Below the pieces are notes generated by a model. It ran no database searches and had not been told where the DNA came from. It saw nothing but the letters and a program-made list of their open reading frames with translations. Position numbers and translations under genes: made by a program. A stretch of DNA of 64,000 nucleotides from Candidatus Kapaibacterium sp. (GTDB lineage: Bacteria > Bacteroidota > Ignavibacteria > Kapaibacteriales > UBA7675), in assembly GCA_028284775.1 (NCBI GenBank), contig JANQRB010000073.1, forward strand, positions 52,558 to 116,557. The letters run 5' to 3'. Of this stretch, positions 26,009 to 33,623 are shown one piece after another. Position 1 is the stretch's first letter; every line of letters starts with the position of its first letter.

Positions 26009-29000
26009 ATGAGACGAATCCTTACAAGAATGCTCCCATTGTTCGTGCTCTTACTACCCGTTAGCGTTCTCGCGCAGAACGTTATCGACATCAATGACGC
26101 GAGTATGGTCGGAGACATTACCTGGACAAATGACAATATTTATCGTATCACCGGACGCGTGTTCGTTGAAGACGGCGAAACGCTTACGATCGAGCCCGGA
26201 ACGGTAATCTGGGGTGCCGAAGGCGATGGCTCCGAGGCCAGTGTGCTCGTAGTTGCCCGCGGCGGTAAAATTTATGCGCGCGGCACGCGCCGCAATCCGA
26301 TTATCTTTACGGCCGACGGCGACGATGTTAACGACCCCTCCGACATTCTGCCGACGGAACGCGGATTATGGGGCGGCCTGATCGTCCTCGGCAAAGCCAG
26401 GATCAATACCGCTGCCGGCTCGGGTCAAATCGAAGGGATCGACCCGACCGAACCGCGCGGACAATACGGCGGCGACAACGATGAAGACAATTCCGGCGAA
26501 ATCAGCTATGTCTCGATTCGTCACGGCGGCATTTCGATTGGCGCCGACAACGAAATTAACGGCCTGACGCTCGGCGCAGTGGGCTCCAAAACCGTGTTGC
26601 ACCACATTGAAATTTATGCCAATCTCGATGACGGCATCGAGTGGTTCGGTGGAACCGCGAATGTTAAATATGCTGTAGCTGCCTTCTGCGGCGACGACGG
26701 CTACGACTACGACGAAGGCTGGCGCGGCAAAGGGCAGTTCTGGTTTTCGATCAACAGCCCTGAAAAGGGCGGGTCGGCCGGTGAACATGACGGCGGCACC
26801 AATCCGGAAACAGGCGAACCCTACGCCATTCCCACAATCTACAATGCCACCTATGTCGGCTCCGGCGTCGGCGCGCCGAATGCGAAGAACACACCCGCCC
26901 TTCACTTCCGCGACAATGCCGGCGGCAAATATTATAACAGCATTGTCACGGACTTTGAAGGCAAAGCACTGCGTGTTGAGGACCTGGCGCCCGAAAAAGG
27001 CGATGATAGCCGTGTTCGGTATGAGAACGGTGATCTTGTGCTGGCCAACAATCTCTGGTGGGGATTCGGCGGCGCAACGACGCTGGAAGACTTTATCGAC
27101 AACTCTGAAAATGATGACGCGACCTGGCCCGCCACGCTGGCCGCCAGCATTATCAGCAATAATAACCAGATTGTCGATCCGCAGCTCACCAAGATTTCCA
27201 GAACCGACGACGGTTCCCTCGACCCGCGCCCTGCCGACGGCAGCCCGGCCTGGGACGACAGTAAGATTGCCGATCGGCCCGAGGATGACGACTTTTTCGA
27301 GACGGCACCCTACTTTGGTGCCTTCGGCCGCATCAACTGGCTGACGACCTGGACGGGCCTGGAGCACTACGGCTACGTTACGCCGGACCCGCAGAATATC
27401 GTGGACGTCAATGACGGCGATATCGACGGCGACGTAACCTGGACTTCCGACAATATTTACCGCTTGAACGGCCTCGTCTTCGTTGATGAAGGCGAATCGA
27501 TAACCATCGACCCAGGGACGGTGATTTGGGGTGCGCAGGGAGAAAACTCCAACGCCAGCGCTCTGGTTATTGCTCGGGGCGCCAAAATTTTCGCCAACGG
27601 CACTGAAGACGAGCCGATTATCTTTACGGCCGAAGGCGATGATATCACAGACCCGACCGACATTCTGCCCAACGAGCGCGGCCTGTGGGGTGGTCTTATT
27701 ATTCTCGGTCGTGCCGGTCTCAATACAGCCGCCGAAACGGGGCAGATCGAAGGTATCGATCCGACCGAACCGCGCGGCGCTTATGGCGGCACGAATGACA
27801 ACGACAACTCGGGCGTCGTAACCTACGTTTCGATTCGTCATGGCGGTATTTCCATTGGCGCCGACAACGAAATCAACGGCCTGACCCTTGGCGGCGTCGG
27901 TGACGCCACGCGCCTCGAACATATTGAAGTATTCGCCAATCTGGATGACGGTATCGAGTGGTTCGGCGGTACGGCAAATGTCAAGTGGGCGGCAGTGGCT
28001 TTTTGCGGCGACGATTCTTATGACTACGACGAAGGCTGGCGCGGCAAAGGGCAGTTCTGGTTCTCGCTGTCGGCAAGCGACCGCGGCAATTCGGCCGGCG
28101 AGCACGATGGCGGCACCAATCCGGAAACGGGTCAGCCCTATGCGATTCCGACGATCTATAATGCGACTTACATTGGCTCCGGCGCTGCTTCGTCGAATGC
28201 CAAAAATACCCCGGCGCTTCACTTCCGCGATAATGCCGGTGGCAAGTACTACAATAGCATCTTTACAGACTACTTCGACAAAGCCCTCCGGATAGAAGAT
28301 CTAGACCCCGGTAAAGGCGATGACAGCCGCGTTCGCTATGAAAACGACGATCTCGAGCTGGCCAACAACCTCTGGTGGAACTTTGGCGGCGGTGCGAATC
28401 TGGAAGCCCTGATCGACAATTCGGATAATGATGACGCCGGCTGGCCTGCCACGCTTGCGACGGCTTTGAATGATGACAATAATGAAATTGCCGATCCTAA
28501 ACTGCGCGGTATCAGCCGCAATCCGGATAATGTTCTTGACCCCCGTCCGGACGGCAATGCGGGCAACAATCCTGCACTCGACGCAGACAGAGTACGCGTG
28601 ACACCGACGGATGGATTCTTTACATCGACAAGTTTCATGGGTGCCTTCGGCAACCAGCTCTGGTTGCGGAACTGGACGGCGCTGGATGACTATGGCTACC
28701 TGTCCGACGACGAACCAGGTGGAGTGGTGGAAGTTCGGGACGGCGAGTTGAGCGATAATGAAGTCTGGACCAGTAACAACATCTACCGTTTGAACGGTCG
28801 TGTCTTCGTTGAAGACGGACAGACGCTGACTATTGAAGCCGGTACGGTCATCTGGGGCGCCGAGGGCGAGAACTCAAACGCCAGTGCGCTGATAATCGCG
28901 CGCGGCGCTAAAATTTTCGCCAACGGCACCAAAGAGCGGCCCATTATATTCACCGCCGACGGTGATGACGTCAATGACCCGACGGACGTACTCTGGACCG

Positions 29001-30325
29001 AGCGCGGACTCTGGGGCGGCCTGATGATTCTTGGTAAGGCCCGCACCAATACCGCTACAGGCACGGGGCAGATTGAAGGCATCGACCCGACCGAGCCGCG
29101 GGGAGAATACGGTGGCGACGACGACAATGACAATTCCGGCGTCGTGCGCTATGTGTCCATCCGTCACGGCGGCATCTCGATCGGCGCTGACAATGAAATC
29201 AACGGATTAACCCTCGGAGCGGTCGGATCGGAAACGGTGATTCAGAATGTCGAGATTTACTCCAATCTCGATGACGGTATCGAGTGGTTCGGCGGCACCG
29301 CCAATGTCAAATGGGCGGCCGTTGTTTTCAGCGGCGACGACGCTTTTGATTATGACGAAGGCTGGCGCGGCAAAGGGCAGTTCTGGCTTTCGCTGGCAGC
29401 CGGCGATCGCGGCAATTCGGCCGGCGAGCATGATGGCGGCACCAATCCGGAAACGGGTCAGCCCTATGCGATACCAACAATCTACAATGCGACCTATATC
29501 GGCTCAGGCGCTAATTCGTCGAATGCCAAAAATACGCCGGCGCTGCACTTCCGTGACAATGCCGGCGGTAAATACTACAACAGCATTGTGACGGATTATT
29601 TCGACAAGGCGCTGCGCGTCGAAGACCTTGCACCGGAAAAAGGCGACGACAGCCGTATCCGGATGGAACAGGGCGACCTGGTGCTGAGCAATAATATCTG
29701 GTGGAATTTCGGCGGCGGTACGGAGCTCCCGGCCCTGATCGACAACTCCGAGAATGACGACGCCAACTGGCCAACGACGCTGGCGGCGACGCTCGTCAGC
29801 AGTGACAACTGGCTTGTAGATCCGCAACTGCGCTCGATCAACCGCGGACAAGGTTTTGCCTTCGACCCGCGTCCGCTCCCCGGTAGCCCGGCCCTGACGA
29901 ATGCGCGTCAGCCCTTGCCCGCCGGCGATGATTTTTATTCGTCCGCCGATTTTATCGGTGCCTTTGGAACAGGCCAGAACTGGATCGCGGGCTGGACGGC
30001 GCTAACGCACTATAGCATTGTCACCGGCGTGGAAGAGCGTTATAGCGAAGAACCTACAGCAGGCGCTATCGCTGTGAACAGTTATCCGAACCCGGTCAGC
30101 AACGAAGTGACGGTCCGCCTCAACCTGCCGAACAACGGCCGGATCGATGCCCGTCTGATTGATCTGCAGGGGCGGACTGTGAAGTTGCTTGTCAATAACA
30201 AGGTCAAAACGCGCGGTTCCTACGAATACATTGTCGACACCTCGCAGCTTTCCGCCGGCAGCTATTATGTGCAGGTGACGACGGAGACGGGCACCGTCAA
30301 TCAAACGATAACGGTGCTGCGTTAA
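26009..30325 (+). CDS. Secreted T9SS cargo with three tandem ~440-residue repeats
   Basis: A 1438-residue extracellular protein of unknown function. The ATG at 26009 follows an ACAGGAG ribosome binding site, and the signal peptide LPLFVLLLPVSVLAQ follows. Three repeats begin at nucleotides 26078, 27395 and 28721. Each carries the order TWTNDNIYRITG, LTIEPGTVIWGAEG, ERGLWGGLIVLG, GQIEGIDPTEPRG, SIRHGGISIGADNEINGL, DDGIEWFGGTANVK, DEGWRGKGQFWFS, AGEHDGGTNPETG and NTPALHFRDNAGGKYYNSI. The repeated short hydrophobic strands suggest a right-handed beta-helix or similar solenoid, and the many Asp and Glu residues suggest calcium binding; both are inferences. Residues from about 1358 form a type A sorting domain (SYPNPVSNEVTVRL, LSAGSYYVQV, ending ITVLR). 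It follows the TonB receptor by 282 bases. Confidence 0.9.
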   Translation: MRRILTRMLPLFVLLLPVSVLAQNVIDINDASMVGDITWTNDNIYRITGRVFVEDGETLTIEPGTVIWGAEGDGSEASVLVVARGGKIYARGTRRNPIIFTADGDDVNDPSDILPTERGLWGGLIVLGKARINTAAGSGQIEGIDPTEPRGQYGGDNDEDNSGEISYVSIRHGGISIGADNEINGLTLGAVGSKTVLHHIEIYANLDDGIEWFGGTANVKYAVAAFCGDDGYDYDEGWRGKGQFWFSINSPEKGGSAGEHDGGTNPETGEPYAIPTIYNATYVGSGVGAPNAKNTPALHFRDNAGGKYYNSIVTDFEGKALRVEDLAPEKGDDSRVRYENGDLVLANNLWWGFGGATTLEDFIDNSENDDATWPATLAASIISNNNQIVDPQLTKISRTDDGSLDPRPADGSPAWDDSKIADRPEDDDFFETAPYFGAFGRINWLTTWTGLEHYGYVTPDPQNIVDVNDGDIDGDVTWTSDNIYRLNGLVFVDEGESITIDPGTVIWGAQGENSNASALVIARGAKIFANGTEDEPIIFTAEGDDITDPTDILPNERGLWGGLIILGRAGLNTAAETGQIEGIDPTEPRGAYGGTNDNDNSGVVTYVSIRHGGISIGADNEINGLTLGGVGDATRLEHIEVFANLDDGIEWFGGTANVKWAAVAFCGDDSYDYDEGWRGKGQFWFSLSASDRGNSAGEHDGGTNPETGQPYAIPTIYNATYIGSGAASSNAKNTPALHFRDNAGGKYYNSIFTDYFDKALRIEDLDPGKGDDSRVRYENDDLELANNLWWNFGGGANLEALIDNSDNDDAGWPATLATALNDDNNEIADPKLRGISRNPDNVLDPRPDGNAGNNPALDADRVRVTPTDGFFTSTSFMGAFGNQLWLRNWTALDDYGYLSDDEPGGVVEVRDGELSDNEVWTSNNIYRLNGRVFVEDGQTLTIEAGTVIWGAEGENSNASALIIARGAKIFANGTKERPIIFTADGDDVNDPTDVLWTERGLWGGLMILGKARTNTATGTGQIEGIDPTEPRGEYGGDDDNDNSGVVRYVSIRHGGISIGADNEINGLTLGAVGSETVIQNVEIYSNLDDGIEWFGGTANVKWAAVVFSGDDAFDYDEGWRGKGQFWLSLAAGDRGNSAGEHDGGTNPETGQPYAIPTIYNATYIGSGANSSNAKNTPALHFRDNAGGKYYNSIVTDYFDKALRVEDLAPEKGDDSRIRMEQGDLVLSNNIWWNFGGGTELPALIDNSENDDANWPTTLAATLVSSDNWLVDPQLRSINRGQGFAFDPRPLPGSPALTNARQPLPAGDDFYSSADFIGAFGTGQNWIAGWTALTHYSIVTGVEERYSEEPTAGAIAVNSYPNPVSNEVTVRLNLPNNGRIDARLIDLQGRTVKLLVNNKVKTRGSYEYIVDTSQLSAGSYYVQVTTETGTVNQTITVLR
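26078..27394 (+). repeat. Repeat unit 1 of the triple-repeat protein
   Basis: First of three coding tandem repeats, 1317 bases (439 codons), starting at the Asn of NVIDINDAS. It is the most divergent unit in its last third, where the unit changes from the HFRDNAGGKYYNS region to a variable linker. Confidence 0.85.
27395..28720 (+). repeat. Repeat unit 2 of the triple-repeat protein
   Basis: Second unit, 1326 bases (442 codons). A 33-base stretch at 28028-28060 is identical in all three units, and 65 bases at 28082-28146 match unit 3 with a single silent difference. Confidence 0.85.
28721..30030 (+). repeat. Repeat unit 3 of the triple-repeat protein
   Basis: Third unit, ending near ALTHYSIVTG before the sorting domain. 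Nucleotides 29408-29472 match unit 2 with one difference, and 29354-29386 match units 1 and 2 exactly. It has FSGDDAFDYDEG where units 1 and 2 have FCGDDGYDYDEG and FCGDDSYDYDEG, so the cysteine is lost. Confidence 0.85.
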
Positions 30326-30385
30326 GCTTTCGGGCGCTTGCGGCCCGCTGCGAATACTGAAAATGGGAGAGCCTTGCACTGGAGA

Positions 30386-30424
30386 AAGGGAGTCACAGTT
30401 TTACTGTGGCTCCCTTGTTTTTTG
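30386..30424 (+). terminator. Intrinsic terminator after the triple-repeat gene
   Basis: AAGGGAGTCACAG (30386-30398) pairs with CTGTGGCTCCCTT (30404-30416), 13 bp with one G-T pair and a 5-base loop. Six T follow at 30418-30423. It is 60 bases past the stop codon. Confidence 0.9.
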
Positions 30425-30524
30425 TTGGGATCCGTTTCGATCGAGTTGGGCCGGCCGGAACAGGGCCGGCCGGCCCTCCGAGACTGCCTGTCGCATCAAC
30501 GCGGTAACAGCGTATCGGGACAAG

Positions 30525-30659
30525 TTCGACTCGCGGTCGCAAGAATATGCTAAAAAGCGATAGGGTAGGCTTGACTCGCGGTCACAAGAAGGTGGTGACA
30601 GGGGATTGGGTAGGTTCGACTCGCGAGTCGAACCTGCGTCAAGGCACCGCTTCGACGCG
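30525..30659. repeat. Degenerate 45-bp tandem repeat, about three units
   Basis: The core GACTCGCG recurs at 30528, 30573 and 30618, exactly 45 bases apart. Units 1 and 2 agree through GACTCGCGGTC-CAAGAA and again at GGGTAGG. Unit 3 matches only at its front, where it becomes part of a 24-bp palindrome. The tract lies between the terminator of the triple-repeat gene and the end of the nifU-like gene and overlaps the last 21 bases of the latter. It does not look like CRISPR: there are too few copies and no unique spacers. Confidence 0.7.
30612..30635. repeat. Perfect 24-bp palindrome just after nifU-like stop
   Basis: AGGTTCGACTCG at 30612-30623 is followed directly by its exact reverse complement. 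In RNA it folds to a 10-bp stem with a CGCG loop. It sits 3 bases beyond the minus-strand stop of the nifU-like gene and has no T run, so it may be a 3-prime stabilising hairpin, a weak terminator or a dyad protein site. Confidence 0.75.
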
Positions 30660-30866
30660 AACGATTTCCGGCACATTCAACTTCAGCATTCGTTCGATGC
30701 CGGCGCGCAGGGTCATTGAGGATATCGGACAGGTTCTGCAATTGCCCATCAGGCGCACGCAGGCAACGCCTGTCTCGTGATCGAAGCTGACGAATTCAAC
30801 ATCGCCGCCATCTTCCTGCAGGTAGCTACGCATGCCTTCGAGAACTTTTGCGATTTGCTGCTGCAT
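30639..30866 (-). CDS. NifU-like C-terminal-domain iron-sulphur scaffold protein
   Basis: A 75-residue protein made of one NifU C-terminal (Nfu-type) domain, which holds a labile Fe-S cluster and passes it to apoproteins in the cytosol. The diagnostic CxxC is in GNCRTCPIS, with Cys43 and Cys46. EDGGDVEFVSF and VACVRLMGNC match the family core, as does the C-terminal VPEIVRVEAV. It lies 39 bases downstream of mrp on the same strand, and this pairing of two Fe-S carriers supports the call. It is shorter than full NifU or NfuA and lacks an N-terminal partner domain. Confidence 0.9.
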   Translation of the reverse strand: MQQQIAKVLEGMRSYLQEDGGDVEFVSFDHETGVACVRLMGNCRTCPISSMTLRAGIERMLKLNVPEIVRVEAVP

Positions 30867-30905
30867 GGTTCCAACCTCCGTCCGGCAGGTCGCATTTGTG
30901 ATTCA

Positions 30906-32018
30906 TCAAAGAGAAATCTGGACTGTCGGCGTTGCCATTGCGCGCAGATTGTTGCGTCGTACCTCAGTGACAACATTTTGCGCGATACCGGTAATAAATT
31001 CAGCTTCGTTCTTGGCGTCATCGTCGAGCACAACCGGTTTGCCGTCGTCACCGCCGTGTCGCACCTTACTTGCTAACGGTAACTCGCCAAGGAAGGGCAC
31101 TTCCAGTTCATCGGCAATCGAGTGACCACCGCCGTGGCTGAAGATTTCTTCGCGGTGACCACAAGCGGGACATGAAAAGTAGCTCATGTTTTCGATCACG
31201 CCTAGTACATCGACATTGACTTTGTTGAACATCGAGATACCGCGGCGAACATCGGCAAGCGAGATATCCTGTGGCGTTGTGACGATGACGGCGCCTGTCA
31301 GCGGAACTTTTTGCGAGAGTGTCAATTGGATATCTCCGGTGCCCGGCGGCAGGTCGAACAGCAGATAATCGAGCTCGCCCCAGTGGATTTGCTCAATCAG
31401 GGTTGAAAAGTAACCCGCCTGCATCGGCCCTCGCATTACGGCCGCCTGATCGCGCCCCATCACAAAACCGATCGACGCGACTTTGACACCGTGGCGCTCA
31501 TGAGGGTAGCCCATCACACGACCATCGTCTGTCTTACGGGCACGAAGCTCCTCACCCTGCAGACCGAACATCGTCGGCACGCTGGGACCGTGAATATCGG
31601 CATCCACCAGTCCGACGCTGGCGCCCTGTTGCGCGAGCGCTACCGCCAGATTCGCCGCAACGGTGGATTTGCCAACGCCTCCTTTGCCCGAGGCGACGGC
31701 AATCAGATTTTTGACACCCTGCAGGATTGCCGTGCCTGCCGGTCTCTCAGGCGCCTGCTCCTGAACAAAGACCTGCACCTTTGCATCGGCCGCGATCGAA
31801 TGAATAGCCTTTTGGCAGGCAAGGTCGATTTGTTTTGCAACAAGGTGCAGCGGCTGGATGAGTTTCAGGTAGACTTTCACCTTACTCCCTTTAATCTCCA
31901 CGGAGTGGAGAGCTTCCAGCTCCGCCAGGCTTTTTCCAATATCGGGATCGCTGACTTGCGCCAGCGCATCCCGGATCGCCTGTTCGTCAAGAGCATCCGA
32001 AGGAGTAAATAGAGCCAT
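30906..32018 (-). CDS. mrp: Mrp/ApbC-type P-loop ATPase iron-sulphur carrier
   Basis: A 370-residue cytosolic ATPase that carries Fe-S clusters to target proteins. Residues 8-85 form a MIP18/DUF59-like domain (IRDALAQVSDPDIGKSL). The ParA/MinD-like ATPase follows, with the deviant Walker A SGKGGVGKST at 110-119, VDADIHGPSVP at 138-147 and DLPPGTGD at 222-229. The cluster-binding CPAC lies at 283-286. The ATG at 32018 was chosen because the 35 residues that a longer frame would add have no family likeness. The gene is divergent from the first flagellin and is followed by the nifU-like gene 39 bases on. Confidence 0.93.
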   Translation of the reverse strand: MALFTPSDALDEQAIRDALAQVSDPDIGKSLAELEALHSVEIKGSKVKVYLKLIQPLHLVAKQIDLACQKAIHSIAADAKVQVFVQEQAPERPAGTAILQGVKNLIAVASGKGGVGKSTVAANLAVALAQQGASVGLVDADIHGPSVPTMFGLQGEELRARKTDDGRVMGYPHERHGVKVASIGFVMGRDQAAVMRGPMQAGYFSTLIEQIHWGELDYLLFDLPPGTGDIQLTLSQKVPLTGAVIVTTPQDISLADVRRGISMFNKVNVDVLGVIENMSYFSCPACGHREEIFSHGGGHSIADELEVPFLGELPLASKVRHGGDDGKPVVLDDDAKNEAEFITGIAQNVVTEVRRNNLRAMATPTVQISL

Positions 32019-32202
32019 AATGTGCCGCTTTCTTTTTTGAATATTTATGAGTGCCGAATTGTACACGCCTGCCACCGGATTGTCGTAGTGGCAGGGGTCG
32101 ATCCCGTCAAAATCCCGACTCAAGACGGATGATGGAATCTCAAATTTTCACAGATCGGGCAATAGTAGCTTGCCGCTGATCAACAAAAGCGTCACTTTTT
32201 AC

Positions 32203-32229
32203 TAAAGTTTAGCAACGTGAAACCGAATA
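32203..32229 (+). promoter_or_regulatory. Candidate sigma-28 promoter of flagellin 1
   Basis: TAAA at 32203-32206, a 15-base spacer and ACCGAATA at 32222-32229 fit the flagellar sigma factor (FliA) layout TAAA-N15-GCCGATAA, with 5 of 8 bases matching in the -10 element. It lies about 100 bases before the flagellin start. The same layout occurs before flagellin 2. Confidence 0.6.
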
Positions 32230-32327
32230 TATGCCTAGGTGCAGTGATGTGGTTGCAAGGACGTCAATCCGTACTGTGCCGTATCCACTTTTAATGGTTT
32301 AACATAGCTGGTACATGGAGGTACAGT

Positions 32328-33245
32328 ATGCCAATCGCATTAAGTGGCGGCGGACGGATCCGTACTAACACCCCCGCGGAAAACGCCTTCAACTCTTTGA
32401 CTGCGGCGAACAATAACATCGCAAACCGTCAACTCCGACTTTCAACCGGTAAACGCATCAACTCCGCGTCTGACGACGTGGCTGGTTACATTACCTCCCG
32501 TGCCTTGCTGGCGCGTGTAGGTTCGCTGCGTTCGGCCTTGAATGCGGTTGGCGATGCGAAAAATGTCGCGGCAATTGCCCTCGATGGTTTGAGCAACGTC
32601 AATACGCTGCTCGCTCAGGTAAAGGATGCCGCTTCTTCAGCAGCATCCGGCGCACTCGGTACAGACGAAAAAGTTTCGCTGGCGCAAGCCGCTGCTCGTC
32701 TGACCGAACAGATTCAGACTGTTGTCGACTCGACCGTCTTTGGCGGCGAAGAGTTGATTAACGGCAGTTTCTCTGGAGATTTCGTTATCGGTTTTGCAGC
32801 CGACAACACGCTCCTGACCCTTCGCTTCGATTTGACGACGAGCGGAAACACCTTCTTCTTCGATGTCAATTCAGCGACCAATACGAGTTTTGCCGGCGTA
32901 AGCGGGCTGGATCTCTCGGCTCTGAACTCAGTGTCGAGCACCGATCTGGGCGTGTTCAGCGACACGCAAATTGCCTCGACGCTGACCAGTCTTGCCAGCG
33001 CGCTCAATAATGTCAACCGGACGGCCTCGTTTATCGGCGGTATTGTCAACCGGCTGGATTCGCAGGAAACAGCGCTCCAGTCGCAGATTACCAACTTCAA
33101 CGCCGCAATTTCGCGTATCGAAGATGCAGATGTCGCTCAGGAACAATTGGAACTCATCAAGGCCCAGTTCCTGCAGCAGACTTCGATCATTTCGCTGGCG
33201 CAGGCCAACACCAGTCCCCAGACCTTCCTGCAGCTCCTTCAGTAA
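32328..33245 (+). CDS. fliC: Flagellin 1
   Basis: A 305-residue filament subunit exported through the flagellar type III apparatus, so it has no signal peptide. The N-terminal D0/D1 coiled-coil region shows AFNSLTAANNNIANRQLRLS, STGKRINSASDDVAGY and LDGLSNVNTLLAQVKDAAS. The C-terminal part has RLDSQETALQSQITNFNAAI, SRIEDADVAQEQLELIKAQF and ISLAQANTSPQTFLQLLQ. The middle (about 145-220) is short, so no large variable outer domain is present. This is a compact flagellin. GGAGG at 32317-32321 is a good ribosome binding site. It is followed by a terminator and by a close duplicate. Confidence 0.95.
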   Translation: MPIALSGGGRIRTNTPAENAFNSLTAANNNIANRQLRLSTGKRINSASDDVAGYITSRALLARVGSLRSALNAVGDAKNVAAIALDGLSNVNTLLAQVKDAASSAASGALGTDEKVSLAQAAARLTEQIQTVVDSTVFGGEELINGSFSGDFVIGFAADNTLLTLRFDLTTSGNTFFFDVNSATNTSFAGVSGLDLSALNSVSSTDLGVFSDTQIASTLTSLASALNNVNRTASFIGGIVNRLDSQETALQSQITNFNAAISRIEDADVAQEQLELIKAQFLQQTSIISLAQANTSPQTFLQLLQ

Positions 33246-33262
33246 AAAGTAGCCAGTAACAA

Positions 33263-33297
33263 GGAGGAGAAGCTCTAAAGGCTTCTCCTCCTGTTTT
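33263..33297 (+). terminator. Intrinsic terminator after flagellin 1
   Basis: GGAGGAGAAGC (33263-33273) and GCTTCTCCTCC (33281-33291) form a perfect 11-bp stem with a 7-base loop, then TGTTTTCC. It makes flagellin 1 a single-gene transcript. Confidence 0.9.
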
Positions 33298-33460
33298 CCA
33301 ACCATTTGCTACAAACTAGCGGCAAAGTAGTATGTCGCGCTCTGTGTCGGCCTTTATAAGCGCCGCCGCCTATCCGCTCGTTCTTTGAAAGCTTATCTGA
33401 CGACGAGGCCACTTCTTCGCCTCTGTCCTGTCAACCTGTCATGCAGAGCATGCCATGGTA

Positions 33461-33485
33461 TTTTGGGGTAAAAAGTACCTCAAAA
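33461..33485. repeat. Inverted repeat in the flagellin 2 upstream region
   Basis: TTTTGGGGTA (33461-33470) and TACCTCAAAA (33476-33485) pair over 10 bp with one G-T pair and a 5-base loop. It lies 43 bases before the -35 element of the flagellin 2 promoter candidate. It has no T run after it, so a protein-binding dyad is as likely as an RNA hairpin. Confidence 0.55.
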
Positions 33486-33528
33486 CAGGAAGGCCGCGAA
33501 AAAAATGCAGCAAGAGACAAATTTTTCT

Positions 33529-33555
33529 TAAAGAATAAGACTGGCCCGTCGATAT
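33529..33555 (+). promoter_or_regulatory. Candidate sigma-28 promoter of flagellin 2
   Basis: TAAA at 33529-33532, a spacer of exactly 15 bases and GTCGATAT at 33548-33555 match TAAA-N15-GCCGATAA at 6 of 8 positions in the -10 element. The flagellin start is about 70 bases downstream. Confidence 0.7.
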
Positions 33556-33623
33556 AAGATGTGGATGATAATGTTAGGCAGGATGCCCTCTGTTGAATTT
33601 ATGGATAAATCACGGAGGTAGTT

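Noticed and set aside
26366..28222. 618-codon minus-strand open frame opposite the triple-repeat gene
   Set aside because: It is the mirror of a strongly supported coding region with repeated, codon-biased sequence. Its translation repeats only because the sense strand does, and it has no signal, motif or ribosome binding site.
30525..30659. Possible CRISPR array
   Set aside because: Only about three degenerate units, no unique spacers of constant length, and no cas genes in the window.
30401..30676. 91-codon minus-strand frame with a repeated CDRESNL pattern
   Set aside because: The repeated peptide is just the translation of the 45-bp DNA repeats, and the frame overlaps a terminator and the nifU-like gene.
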